64,000 nt of DNA from assembly GCA_030685235.1 (NCBI GenBank), contig MU839226.1, positions 41,584 through 105,583 of the forward strand. The letters are read 5' to 3'. Made by a program: the position numbers and the translations under genes. The notes below the pieces were generated by a model that saw only the letters and a program-made list of their open reading frames with translations, had not been told where the DNA came from and ran no database searches. The DNA is from Copromyces sp. CBS 386.78. Its lineage: Eukaryota > Ascomycota > Sordariomycetes > Sordariales > Sordariaceae. This document shows positions 10,510 to 21,639 of this stretch, piece after piece; the first letter of the stretch is position 1; every line of letters begins with the position of its first letter.

Positions 10510-12148
10510 CCGCTAAATCTTTTTATAATATTATAATAAGTTGATTGGTTTATTAAAAGTCTAGAATTCTATTTGGGGTAGTTGGAGCTTCTTGCTCGTT
10601 ATTTTATTATTGTATATATATTCTATTATTTTCTTTATATACTTTTTACTATTGTTCTTCCTATTTATAAATTATAATAGGAGAAGTAATAGTAGTAGTA
10701 GGAGAAGCGGTAATAATTATTAAAAAATGATTAGGGCGTGCGTCTTTTTATTTTTCTTAAATATTATATACTTTAATAAGAAGTTTATTATAAAATTTTA
10801 TAAGCGTTTCGCCGTTATCGCTAAAATAATCTTATATTCGTAAATTAGGGATTTTTTAAAGTAATTTATTAATATTTATAAATAGTAGCTTTTTAGTACG
10901 TAAGTTAGGTGCAAATTGCTTTGCTACTGCGTTTTGGAGTTTTGATAGTATAAAAATATTAAGTATAATATTAAAATAGCGTTATTTTCTAGGGATAAGT
11001 TTTTGTACCCTTTTTTTATATTAAGTTGAAATATACGGAAGTGCTAAGGTTATAAAGGAATTAGCCGATAGTTTATTGTATATATTATCCTTTTACTTAA
11101 TATTTATTAATAGAATCTTTTTTAATTTTAGGTTATAATTAGATTTAATATAATACTTTTCTTTTAGTACCGGCTTTTTATATTTAAAATTTAGGTCCTT
11201 TAGTTTTTAGAGGTGTTAAAATATTGCTTTTCGAAAATAAGGCGTATTGAAAAAGTGGATTACGAGTAGGTCCTATTCTTTTCATTGATTTTTATCGCTT
11301 TTTATTTATTTAATTTTGTATTTGAATTTATATAAAAAATGTTAATCTACCCCTTCTAATAAAGGATTTTGCTTATTATTATCGGTTTAATTTATATTGT
11401 TTTCGTCGTTATTATTATTGTTATTGTCGTTAATTCGAATAATAAAGTTTATGAGCCGGCTTAGTACGGTTATAGCGTACAGATTTTTTGCTCGAAGACG
11501 ATATAATTATTATATTTTCTTATTTAGTTATTTTAATTATTTTTCTTTTGAGCTTAAATGATTAAAAGCCTAAAATGGTACGAATTAGTATATTATACCT
11601 TATCCTTTTTTCTTACGTATTGCTTTTTTAAAGTATTATTATATATTTGAAGGATTAGTTCCCTTAGGTATTCCTTATTAGATTACTTTTTTAATATTCG
11701 GAATATTTATTCCTATATTTAGAATTATTATTGTAATAATAATACGATAGTTTATTTCCTCTATTATAAAGTTAGTGTAAATAATGTTTTTATTAACGGT
11801 ACGAATATACGCTTTATATATACGGATAACTTTATAAGCTATTATTTTATTAAAGCCTCCTTATTTATAAAGATAATTTATGAGGATATAGCGTACTTCG
11901 ATAATAAAATTGGTATTATCGATATAGATAATAGTTTTAGGTATATCCTTTCGTGTTTCGTTTGTAAATTTATATATTAAGAATTTTAGGCGTTTAAAAT
12001 TCTAAATATTATTTCGAAGAAAAGGTTATATAACGATAGAAATTTCGGGACGGTCGATAGAAGTACAAATGATTTCGAAGTTAGTCTTATTAAATCTAGC
12101 CTTTTTAATAATAAAATCCTTATTAATACCGTTAAGTGTAGTAGTATA
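10510..12148 (-). pseudogene. RecQ-like DNA helicase, C-terminal part, RIPed and split
   Basis: On the minus strand, read through stops, this follows the RecQ-type helicase C-terminal lobe. Near 12,060-12,090 is a TSIDRPEISIV block. About 11,905-11,945 reads IPKTIIYIDN, the motif IV region. About 11,760-11,800 reads TNFIIEEINYRIII. Downstream lies IILNIGINIPNI, the RIPed form of the motif V segment that precedes the VVQ(W/F)G and QRxGRAxR motif VI area. This corresponds to fungal DEAD/DEAH RecQ-family helicases, ATP-driven 3'-to-5' DNA unwinding enzymes. The other half lies at 20,573-21,600, beyond the Gypsy element. The subfamily is uncertain. Confidence 0.7.
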
Positions 12149-12446
12149 TATCAGGTCGCTAAGGACTTGTTAGTTGGCTAGCCTCGTAGAAATTCGGGAC
12201 GAGATATTAGAAGGCAACGAATTATTCTAGCTAGCGCCGCATCGTAGCGTCGGATAACGGTAATACCCCTCTAGCCTCAACTACTACAAAATTAAAAGAG
12301 TAATACTATAAACAGCTATTTCTATTAGCTCCGGAGTAGAAAAATTAAATTTCAATTCATTTTTTACTCTCCCCTTTAATTTAATTTTCCTACGTACTTA
12401 CTTTATTTATAATTACTTCGACTTACTTACTTCTACTATCCTAATA
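12149..12446 (+). repeat. Ty3/Gypsy 5' LTR
   Basis: Begins TATCAGGTCGCTAAGGAC (TG changed to TA by RIP) and ends ACTATCCTAATA (CA changed to TA). Same length as the 3' LTR. Confidence 0.9.
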
Positions 12447-13911
12447 TATTAAAACCTTAACCCCTACGAAAATTGAGTTAATACTGATAAAATATAAATA
12501 TATAACGGTTATTCTATTTTTTAAATTATTTACCGAAATTCGTATATTTACTTTTATACTTCCTCCGCAACGCAAAACCGTATTATTACGCCGCTAACCG
12601 CTAATATTCTTCTATTTTCTTCGCTATTTAAAATTACCCCTTTCTAAACCCCTAATATCATTATCTTAACTATATCCCCCCTTTATCGCCAATTTACTAT
12701 TGAAGAAATAAACGATAATAATAACGACGATAACTGGTCTTATTCTTCTAAAGAAATTTATAATTATTTCGACTACTTTAAAGTTAATACTTTTAAATGT
12801 AAATATAAATTCTTTAAAGTCTATGCTAACGTTATTTAATTCCTATTCTCCTATTTTTTATCGTATATATTGGTTTAAAATTAATATACTTTTATCGATT
12901 TATTAAAAAGTAATTAATATAATAATTACCCTCCTATTCCTTTTAATTTCTATTATAAAAATTATTTCTTTTATAATTAAATTCGCCTTTTTATTATACT
13001 TCCGCCTCCTATTATCGCTCCGCTAATTATTATCCCTAAGTCCCTTATATCCTTCCGGCCTATTTAAATAATTAACCTTTTCTAATTACCGTCCCAAATA
13101 TAATATTACGAAATTTACGGGCGAAAATTATATTCAACTCTATAATTATATTTATAATATCGATAACTATTCTAAAAACTTCCCTAATACTTCTATTAAT
13201 TACGCTATTAGTTACGTCGAAAGTAATTTTAAAAACGTTTAAATTTACTATATCGCCGGCCTTAAAAAATAATTAGGTTATAACCCTATTTATAACGAAC
13301 TTACGTAGTTAAAGTTTTAAAACTTTTTAAAGAGGGAGTTTAATATTAGTATATAGAATATCGAATGTAACGCCTTTATTAACTTCAAATAAATATGTTA
13401 AGGCCCTACGGAATCCGTTCGCAATTTCTATAATTAATATTACGCCGAAGAATTCAACTTACCCTATAAGTAGTAAAAATACCTGTATATTGTTATTTAA
13501 ATTAATTATTTTCGTCTTTAATTATAAAAAAGTATTCTAATAATAATAGGTATCGATACTCTAAATTAGTTAATAGCGTACGTAGAGCGGTTGGAAGGCT
13601 TCAAAATTAATTCCGAACCGTTCGTATAACGTTATTAATTTTAAATATCTTTTTCTAATTAATTATTATCGTCTTCTTTTCTTACTATTATTCTATTTTC
13701 TACTTTTATTCCTATTTCTAATTCTATTTCTATTAATTAATTTACTATCCGTTATCCCCTTCCTCCTTTTATAATAAACCTTAATATTATTTATAATTAT
13801 TATAATTAATCAAATTATATTTATAATTATTATACCTAAGCGAAGCTACGTAATATTTATTACGAATATAATAATACTAGTTATATTATATTTACTTATA
13901 CTAAGAAAGCC

Positions 13912-13953
13912 TATTTCAATTATAGTTAAATTAAATATATAGCGTATAATTAT
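13912..13953 (+). pseudogene. RIPed gag zinc knuckle of the Gypsy element
   Basis: In frame the sequence reads YFNYS-stop-IKYIAYNY. Reversing CpA-to-TpA type changes turns each Tyr at positions 1 and 4 and the last Tyr into Cys, and the YI tyrosine into His, giving a CX2CX4HX4C knuckle. This is a nucleic-acid-binding motif of Gag nucleocapsid. Confidence 0.6.
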
Positions 13954-15059
13954 TTTTAAACCTCCGGGGCGCCGGCTTAAAGTACGAACGCTAAACTAAT
14001 TATATTAGTAAGGATAATATCAGCCTAAAAAGGCGTAAGTATATTATAATTAAATTTGAATACGAAATTATTAATAAGGATTTATAGGGATTAGCGGAAA
14101 ATATATAGGTTAATAAATTCTAATACGGAATTAAATTTTATTGGGAGGTATTTACTCCTAATAAACGTTAAAATTGAATTTATAAACTACCGTTTCGTTA
14201 ATTTCCTTTTCTAACCTATCCTTATATAAAGTTTGATTACTTATTTCATTAAACTACGTAATTCCTACGGTACCTAGTAGAAGTATAAGATTACGTTTAT
14301 TATTATTAATTCTCCTAATATTAATATTATTTTCGGTTACCCTTAACTTTACGAATATAATTTTAAAATTAATTAATCCCGAAAGAAATTCTATTTCCGT
14401 ATCGAAATTGGCGATTTAGACGTAAGCAGGGAGCTAATAAAGGAAATTTATAAAGCTGTAATTTACTTTTATAAGCTATATTAAAACTCTATTCTAATAT
14501 TAAATTTAAAAGAAGCGTTATAGGCCTTTCGGAATTTTAATCCCCCGCTATTTATTAATATTCCGTTCGAAATGTTTATATTAATTTAAATAAAATTTTC
14601 TACCCTACTTAACGACCTAAGTCTATTTAATATTTATTTTAATATATCCGTTATTATATCCCCTAATATACTTTTTAAAATTTTTCGTATTATATTAAAT
14701 AAAGTTTATCTTCCGTTAGAACTTTTATTAAAATTAATATTTCCGGTACTATTTAAGCCGGAAGAGGATATAGCGTTTACTATCGTTAAATTAATAATTC
14801 CGTCCAAATATAAGGAATTCCAATAAGTATTCGAAATATTGGGCCGCCCCTTTATTATAGTATAACCGTTTTAAATATTGTATTAATCTAGAGGAAAAGA
14901 CGTCTACGCCTTAAGGACCGATCTATACGCTTAATATTAAAGAATTGGAAATACTCTAGGAATAGTTAACGGAAACGTTATATAAAAGATAGATTTAGCC
15001 TTCTATTAATCTAGTAAGGGCTCTTATTATTTTCGTTCTTAAAAAAGAAAGTAAATTAA

Positions 15060-15440
15060 AATTATATATTAATTACTAGGCGTTTAATAAAGTTACGAAA
15101 AAGAATTGTATAATATTATTACTAATCGGGGAAACCTTGGACCGGCTAGCGTTAGTAAAGATCTTTACTAAATTGTATTTAAAAGACGCCTACTATTGTA
15201 TCCGTATTAAATGGGGAAATAAAGAGAAGACGGCGTTTTGTACGAAGTACGGGTATTACAAATTTTTAATTATATTTATAGGGTTAATTAATATTCTAAT
15301 AACGTTTCAAATATATATTAATAATACTCTAGTAAAATTAATTAATACTATTTATATCGCTTACTTTAATAATATTATAATTTATAATAAAAATAAAAAA
15401 AATTACTATAAGTATATTAAGGAAGTCTTCTAACGATTAT
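15060..15440 (+). pseudogene. Gypsy reverse transcriptase remnant
   Basis: A frame open from 15137 to 15433 contains KIFTKLYLKDAYYCIRIKWG, the RT palm motif (normally LDLxxAYxxIRI), then KTAFCTKYGYYKFL and ITFQIYINN. The catalytic YLDD box reads YFNN (TAC TTT AAT AAT from 15362): both Asp codons have become Asn, as RIP on the opposite strand would cause. The enzyme would be dead even without the flanking stops. Confidence 0.85.
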
Positions 15441-15789
15441 ATAAATGTAACTTTTACGTTAATTTAAGTAAATACGAATTCTATACCTAAAAAATATTAT
15501 TTTTAAACTATATTATATTGCCGGAAGGTATTTCGATAGACTTAGAGCGGGTAGAAGCGATTGTAGATTAGGAAGCCCTAATAAATATTTATAATATCCA
15601 AGTTTTCTTAAAATTTACTAATTTCTATTAATAGTTTGTAACGTCGTACTCTAAAGTAATAACGCTATTAATAGAATTATTAAAGGGAAATAAACGATGG
15701 CTATTCGAATTATTAAATAAAGTGAAAATAACGTTCGAAGAATTAAAGCGGCTATTTTAAGAAGCGTTTATATTAAAATATTTTAATTT

Positions 15790-16170
15790 ATTATTACCTA
15801 TTTAAATAGAAACGGACGTATTAAATTTCGTAATTAAAGTAATATTAATACAATTATATAATATTTAGTAATATTCTATTGTATTCTTTTCGAAGAAAAA
15901 ATCGTTAGAGGAGACTTAATATAGTATTCAAGATAAGGAATTATTAATTATTATCAGGGTATTAAAGGCGTAAAAGTAATATTTATTATATATAGACAAA
16001 CCGTTCCTAATAATTATAAATTATTTAAACTTCTAATATTTCCGGAATAAGGATAAAATTAGCGCAAAGCAAAATTATTAAACATTAAAATTAATAATAT
16101 ATAATTTTAATATTAAATATCGGGTAAGGAAATTAAATCTAGCGGACGGGTTATTAAGGAAACTATAATT
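15790..16170 (+). pseudogene. Gypsy RNase H remnant
   Basis: Plus-strand translation through stops gives IETDVLNFVIKVI, then SIVFFSKKKSLEET, then QDKELLIIIRVLKA and LNLADGLLRKL. This matches the TDAS, FxSRKLSPAE, HDKELLAIVxALK and NPADGLSRR blocks of Gypsy RNase H, in order. Confidence 0.75.
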
Positions 16171-16719
16171 ATATAAAATAATAAACGTATTAGAAGACGG
16201 TTATCTATTATTAAAAATATTCGAAAAAAGAAAAACGAAGGGTAGGGTAATAAAAGAAAGTTCTATATTAAGAAGAAATATTAAAAAAATATTAGTAGTT
16301 GGGAAAAAAATGTAGAAGGTAATAGTAGAGTAGAAAGAGTAGAACGAAGACGGCGGAGAGGACGAATTAATATAAAGATTAAAATAGGAAAATAATATTT
16401 AGAAGTGGAAAGGAAGGAAACGTAGAAAATAATTTAATAAAAACGAATTTAAAGAAATATTAAAGAAAAAAATAAAATTCGTAGACGAAAATACTATTAT
16501 AAAGAGAAGGAAGATAAGTAATACTATTATTGGACAAATAAGTATGTATATTATTATTGTAAAGGTAAGAAGAAAAGAAAAACTATTACTACTATTAAAC
16601 TAATAAATAGTAGAAATATAAAAAGAAAATCTATTTATTTTAAAAGAAATGTAGAAAGAATTAAGAAAGGGGTATAAAATTAAAAATTAAAAAATAAAGA
16701 AAATGGAATTTTATGTTAT

Positions 16720-17660
16720 AATTATTAAATTTACGTCTTAAAACGCTTACGCATAAAGTTTTTATATACTTACTATAATAATATTACCGCCGGCCACTTA
16801 AAATAATAGAAAACCCTTAAAAATATTAGCTAATTCTATTACTAACTAATTATCGCCGTCGACGTCGAAACGTACGTACGCTAATACCTAGCTTACTAAA
16901 AAACGAAACTATAAAACCACCGATTTTATAAATTCTTAATATCCTTACCTATTCTTACCGTCTTTTAATAAAATATTTCCTATAATTTTATTACTAAATT
17001 ATTACTATTATACGACCTTATATTAAATTAAACTTACAATACTATTCTAATTATTATAAACTAATTTATTAAATTCGCTTTCTATATTCCAATATAGAAG
17101 ATTATTAACGCTAAATAATTCGCTCATCTTTTTTAATAATATATTTTTCAATAATTTAATTTACCTAATTCTATTATTTCTAACCGGGGCAATTTCTTTA
17201 CAAGCTTTTTCTAAAAGACTTACTACGAATTCTTAAAAATCCGACGCCGCTTTAATATTATGAAATATTTTCAAACGGACGGCCAAACTAAATACTAAAA
17301 TTAAAATTTCGAACTTTATCTTCGTATCTTCTATAATTTAGAATAAAGTAATTAAGTAAAAAAATTAACGTTAGCGTAATAAATATATAATAACTATTTT
17401 TATACCGCTATCGGGAAATCCCTATCCGAATTACTATTCGGGTATTATTTATAAAGGCCGGCCAATCTAAAAAGAAGTTAAAGAAATATATTATTTAATA
17501 CCGCTACTAATTATATTAAAAAATTTATCTAATGTCGCGCTAATGTAATTGAAGCGTTAAAAGCGGCCAACGAAGAATATGCAAAATAATATAATAAATC
17601 GTATATAATTAAAGAATTCGAAATAGGAAGCTAAATTCTTCTTAATGTTAAAAATATTAA
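16720..17660 (+). pseudogene. Gypsy integrase remnant
   Basis: Follows RNase H in frame-like fashion: NNITAGHLK (first His of the H2C2 zinc domain), IIAVDVETYVR, FQTDGQTKY (the TDGQTE-type motif of the catalytic core), then NVIEALKAANEEYAK and an LLNVKNIK stretch typical of the post-core region. Stops interrupt it throughout. Confidence 0.75.
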
Positions 17661-18149
17661 ATAAAAGCGTTTAAATCGGAAATTATTAAATAAATTCTTA
17701 AGGCCTTTCTATATTATTAAAATAATTAGCGATAAAAAAATAGTATATTATTTAAACCTCCCTAATTATTACTATATTTACCTAATATTCCCTATTACTT
17801 TATTAGAACTATATTACGGCGATCTAATAATAATAACGCCCCGGGGCAAAATAATAAATATTAAAAAAAATGAAGAATAGTACGAAATTAAAAAAACTGT
17901 AAAATATATCAATTTAAAAAAGAATTAGTAATTCTAAATAAAATAGAAAAGGTATTCGGAAGATAAAAATAAATAAATATTATAAAAAAATTTAAATTGC
18001 CCGGAATTATTAATAGAATATAAAAAGCGAAAACGATAGCGGAAACGTTCAAAAGGAAGCTTAAAAATTAGGGCAATAAAAATTAATTAAATAAATAATA
18101 AAAATATAATTACTATCACCGCTATTAAAAAAAAGCATTTAAATAAAGG

Positions 18150-18345
18150 ATATAAACTATAAAGAAATATAAACCGTAAAAAACGTAAACTGTAAAAAAT
18201 GTAAACCGTTAAAACGTAAATTATAGAAGGAGTAAATTATAAGAAACGTAAACTGTAAAAAACGTTTACCGTAAAAAAAATATAAACTGTAAAAGACGTA
18301 AACTATAAAAAACGTAAGCCGTAAATAACATAAGCTATAGAGCTG
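18150..18345 (+). repeat. AT-rich minisatellite inside the Gypsy 3' region
   Basis: About ten imperfect tandem copies of a 15-18-bp unit like CGTAAACTGTAAAAAA, in the unexplained segment between integrase and the 3' LTR. Confidence 0.7.
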
Positions 18346-20260
18346 TAAAATATTAGGGTTATAAAAGGAATAAAAAGAATTAAGGAATTAAAGGAATATA
18401 TTAGAAAAGATTAGGGCCGGCGAATTAAAAAAGATAATAGTATACCGGAGCCTGCTATTTTAAAAACTATAATAATAAAAGAAAATTAAAAAAAGTAATA
18501 AATTAAGAAATATAAAAGTATGCCGATAATCCTATCCTCGACCTTTTTCTATTTAATTATATTTATTCCCCCTCCCCTTCTAAAAAAAAGCCTAAACTAC
18601 TAAAAAAAAGAGTTAATAGTACGAACGTTAATATAGGAATTAAACTTATTACTTTAGAAATTATACCCCTACGTACAACCGTCGCGCTTATTAATAACTT
18701 TCGTATTTAAATCTCTTTATAATTATTAACCACTATTAATTTAATAGTAATAGTATTGTAATCTCTAATTATAAAAGTACTAATAAAGATTAAAGCGTTA
18801 TTAGTATAAAACTAGGGGGAAATAATCGGAGGTAATAAATATTAAACGTTTACGTAAATGGCTAATACTAATTAAAAAATATTATTAAAAATAAGCGTAA
18901 GTATAATAACCGTAAGAAGTTTAAATATATCGGTAATAAGGGCGGGGTTGGTAATAAGGGTAGTACTAAAGAAATTAAAATTAAAAGCGTTTATTACCTA
19001 AGGCATTATTTAATTAAGGCTAATATTGTGGAACTTATGTTAAACGTATTAAATTACTTTATAATTAATTAATTTACTAAATTTATAAAAGAAAATGTAA
19101 AGCCGCTTATAAAAAGCGTAAATATTAGTACGAAATTTGGCGGCGTATTAATGAAGGACTTTAATAATTATAATACCGGCGGGAATAGCCGCCCCGAATT
19201 TAATAATAATATATACCAATTCCTAAAAAGCGTAAATTAAATTATAGAATATAGGAAGGAAATTATAAAAACGATTATTAACGCTAATCTAATAGTAATT
19301 AGAATATTACATAGGGTAATTAATTAAAAAGACAAAAAAAAAAGAAAATTAGGATTAAAAATTAAAAAATCGAAAAAGAAGAAAGGGGATTTATAAATCG
19401 GGACGTAAATATATTTAACTACTATTTCTATTATAATAGTAATAGGGGCGCCGAAAGGCAAAACTACTATAATATTTATGATATCCTAAATAAATTAAAT
19501 ATAAGGGGCTTTATAAATATCGTTAAATAAAAAGTAAGAATAGGATTAACGAAAAGAATAAAAGGGAAGACTTACCTAATATCGATATAAAGGGTAATAA
19601 ACTAATAAATATAAAAAAATTGCCGGTAAATAATAAAGAAGGTAGCTATATTATTAATAATAATATACTAATTAATAACATGCGTAGAAAAGAAAAGAGA
19701 GGAAAAGAGGAAGAAAGGGAAGAAGGATAAATTCTTATAAAAGAATTAAAAAGGTACAATTAAAAGAATTTAAAGTAGGGTTAAAAGTAAAATTAAATAA
19801 TTAAAAAGGTACGTAAAGAAATAAAGACGGGAAGATAAGACGATAAAAGGTAAAAAATAAAGTAAAAAAGCGGATAGAAGGCGAAATTAAAAATTAGGAC
19901 GAAAGAGATTGGACGGTAATAAAAAATAAGGAAACGGGGAAAAGGAAATAAAACGATAAAAGTTAGGAGGTAAATTAAAAGGGCGGGTCGAGGATAAAAT
20001 AAATAAATAGGATAAGAAGAAGAAGGATTAATAAAGGGTAAACCTTTAGGACTAAAAGCGGTAATATTATAGTAAAGAAGAAAGTACGGCGTTTAAGGGC
20101 AAAAAAAGACTAGTATAGCCGTAAGCGCCGGCCGATAGCTTTAATAATAAACCGCTTCGGGCATAAGAGGAAGACGGATTATAAGCGGAAAATTCGGCTA
20201 TAAGAAAAGGATCGCCGGATTAGGGGCTTAAGTATAGAGGTTTTTAAGATAAAAACCTAT
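18346..20260 (+). other. Extra Gypsy segment between integrase and 3' LTR, no product recognised
   Basis: About 1.9 kb of RIPed sequence with no standard Gypsy domain. It could be an additional ORF, as some fungal Gypsy elements carry, or a nested older insertion. I found no terminal repeats within it. Confidence 0.35.
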
Positions 20261-20270
20261 AAGGGGGAGA
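20261..20270 (+). other. Polypurine tract of the Gypsy element
   Basis: AAGGGGGAGA lies four bases before the 3' LTR, the usual place for the plus-strand primer. Confidence 0.7.
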
Positions 20271-20274
20271 TTCG

Positions 20275-20572
20275 TATTAAGTCGCTAAAGACCTATTAAT
20301 TGGCTAGCCTTATAAAAGTTCGGGACGAAATATTAAAAAGCAGCGAATTATTTTAATTAGCGCCGTATTATAGCGTCGGATAATAGTAATGCTGCTCCGG
20401 CCTCAACTACTATAGGATTAAAGGAACAATACTATAAATAATTACTTCCGTCAACTCTGGAATAGAAAAGTTAAACTTCAATTCATCTCTTACTCTCCCC
20501 CCTAACTTAGCTTCCCTACGTATTTACCCTATCCGTAGTCACCTCGACCTACCTACCTCTACCATCCTAATA
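20275..20572 (+). repeat. Ty3/Gypsy 3' LTR
   Basis: Begins TATTAAGTCGCTAAAGAC and ends ACCATCCTAATA. It keeps more C than the 5' LTR over its last 100 bases. Confidence 0.9.
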
Positions 20573-21630
20573 GTATATCCGAATTAAAGGATACGTTGTA
20601 GAATTAAAAGTTTAAATATATATAAAAATTAGAATTCTTTACGGAAATCCTTCCCTTATTCCGAAATTATATATAATTTATCGATGGTGAAAAGACTAAT
20701 ACTTTTATAAAATTCGGGGTTTCGAAATATTATTTTAAATTTAGGGTTGGTAGTTTACTTTAGGTTGAATAAAATATAAGAGTATTTATATTGACGGATA
20801 TATTCTTATATATTTGGAGTTTAGTATTGATAAATTATTAGTGTAAATTCGAAATTTAGCTTCGATATTATTATTATTTTTTGTTAGTTTTACTTGTAAA
20901 ACGACGTTTGTATTAATTTAAATTGGGTTTGAATTTATAACCTTCTTTATAATATCATTTTTCTAGTTTTCTCCTAATTTGGTAAGAAGTACGATTTGTA
21001 TTGTAACCTTGTTTTTTAAGGTTGAAAATATATATAGTATAATACTTTTACCGTACCCGGTTATTGCGATTAAAATTGTATTTTTCTTTTTGTATACGAG
21101 TTTTATAATTGTTTTAATTTGGTTAGGACGAGGTTCTAGGCCGTTTAAAATGTTCCGTATTATTTGTAGTACGTTTATTTCGTTAGGGTTGTCAGGGGAA
21201 TTTATAGTGTTGATAAGGTTGGTAATAATATATGGTGTAGAATGAGAATACGCGACGACGCGTTATGAGAAAAATGAATAAGTAGAAATATTAATATAGT
21301 TATAATACTATTTCTTATAAAGTTTTAAGGTAATTGGATAAAGGATAGTGGTAATTATAATGGTTGACTTCGGATGAAAATATGTTAATATAGTTTAAAA
21401 ATCTACGTTTTAGTTAACTATTTAAACTTCTAGACGTCGTATTAAAAAATTAATTATATTATTAGAATTTTTTTGTTAAGCCTATTTTTAATATATATTT
21501 AACTTTATTGGAATGTTATGTTGTTGTAGTTGTATGTGGTAGTATATAGGATTATAAATCCCCCTTTTGCGTAGTATATTTAATACGGTCTGGGATTTTC
21601 TATATCGGGAATTTAGACCTCTTTCTTAGG
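20573..21630 (-). pseudogene. RecQ-like DNA helicase, N-terminal half with Walker A, RIPed
   Basis: The minus strand from about 21,245 down gives an open stretch with LVYKKKNTILIAITGYGKS (about 21,100-21,045). TGYGKS is the Walker A (motif I) of fungal RecQ-like helicases, followed by IILYIFSTLKNKVTIQIVLLT (motif Ia region). Upstream, INVLQIIRNILNGLEPRPNQ resembles the Q-motif region. Only ~370 bases follow before the Gypsy insertion at 20,573; the C-terminal lobe continues at 12,148. The 5' end is not defined; sequence above 21,250 is too degraded to call. Confidence 0.7.
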
Positions 21631-21639
21631 CGTTTTTGT

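Larger units (their letters stand above)
12149..20572 (+). mobile_element. Complete RIPed Ty3/Gypsy LTR retrotransposon, TSD GTATA
   Basis: Two 298-bp LTRs (12149-12446 and 20275-20572) are flanked by identical 5-bp duplications GTATA (12144-12148 and 20573-20577). Internal order on the plus strand is gag with a zinc knuckle, RT, RNase H, integrase: the Gypsy order. A polypurine tract (AAGGGGGAGA) sits just before the 3' LTR. All coding regions are destroyed by C-to-T/G-to-A changes. The element interrupts a RecQ-like helicase gene. About 2.2 kb between integrase and the 3' LTR is not explained by standard Gypsy proteins. Confidence 0.92.
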
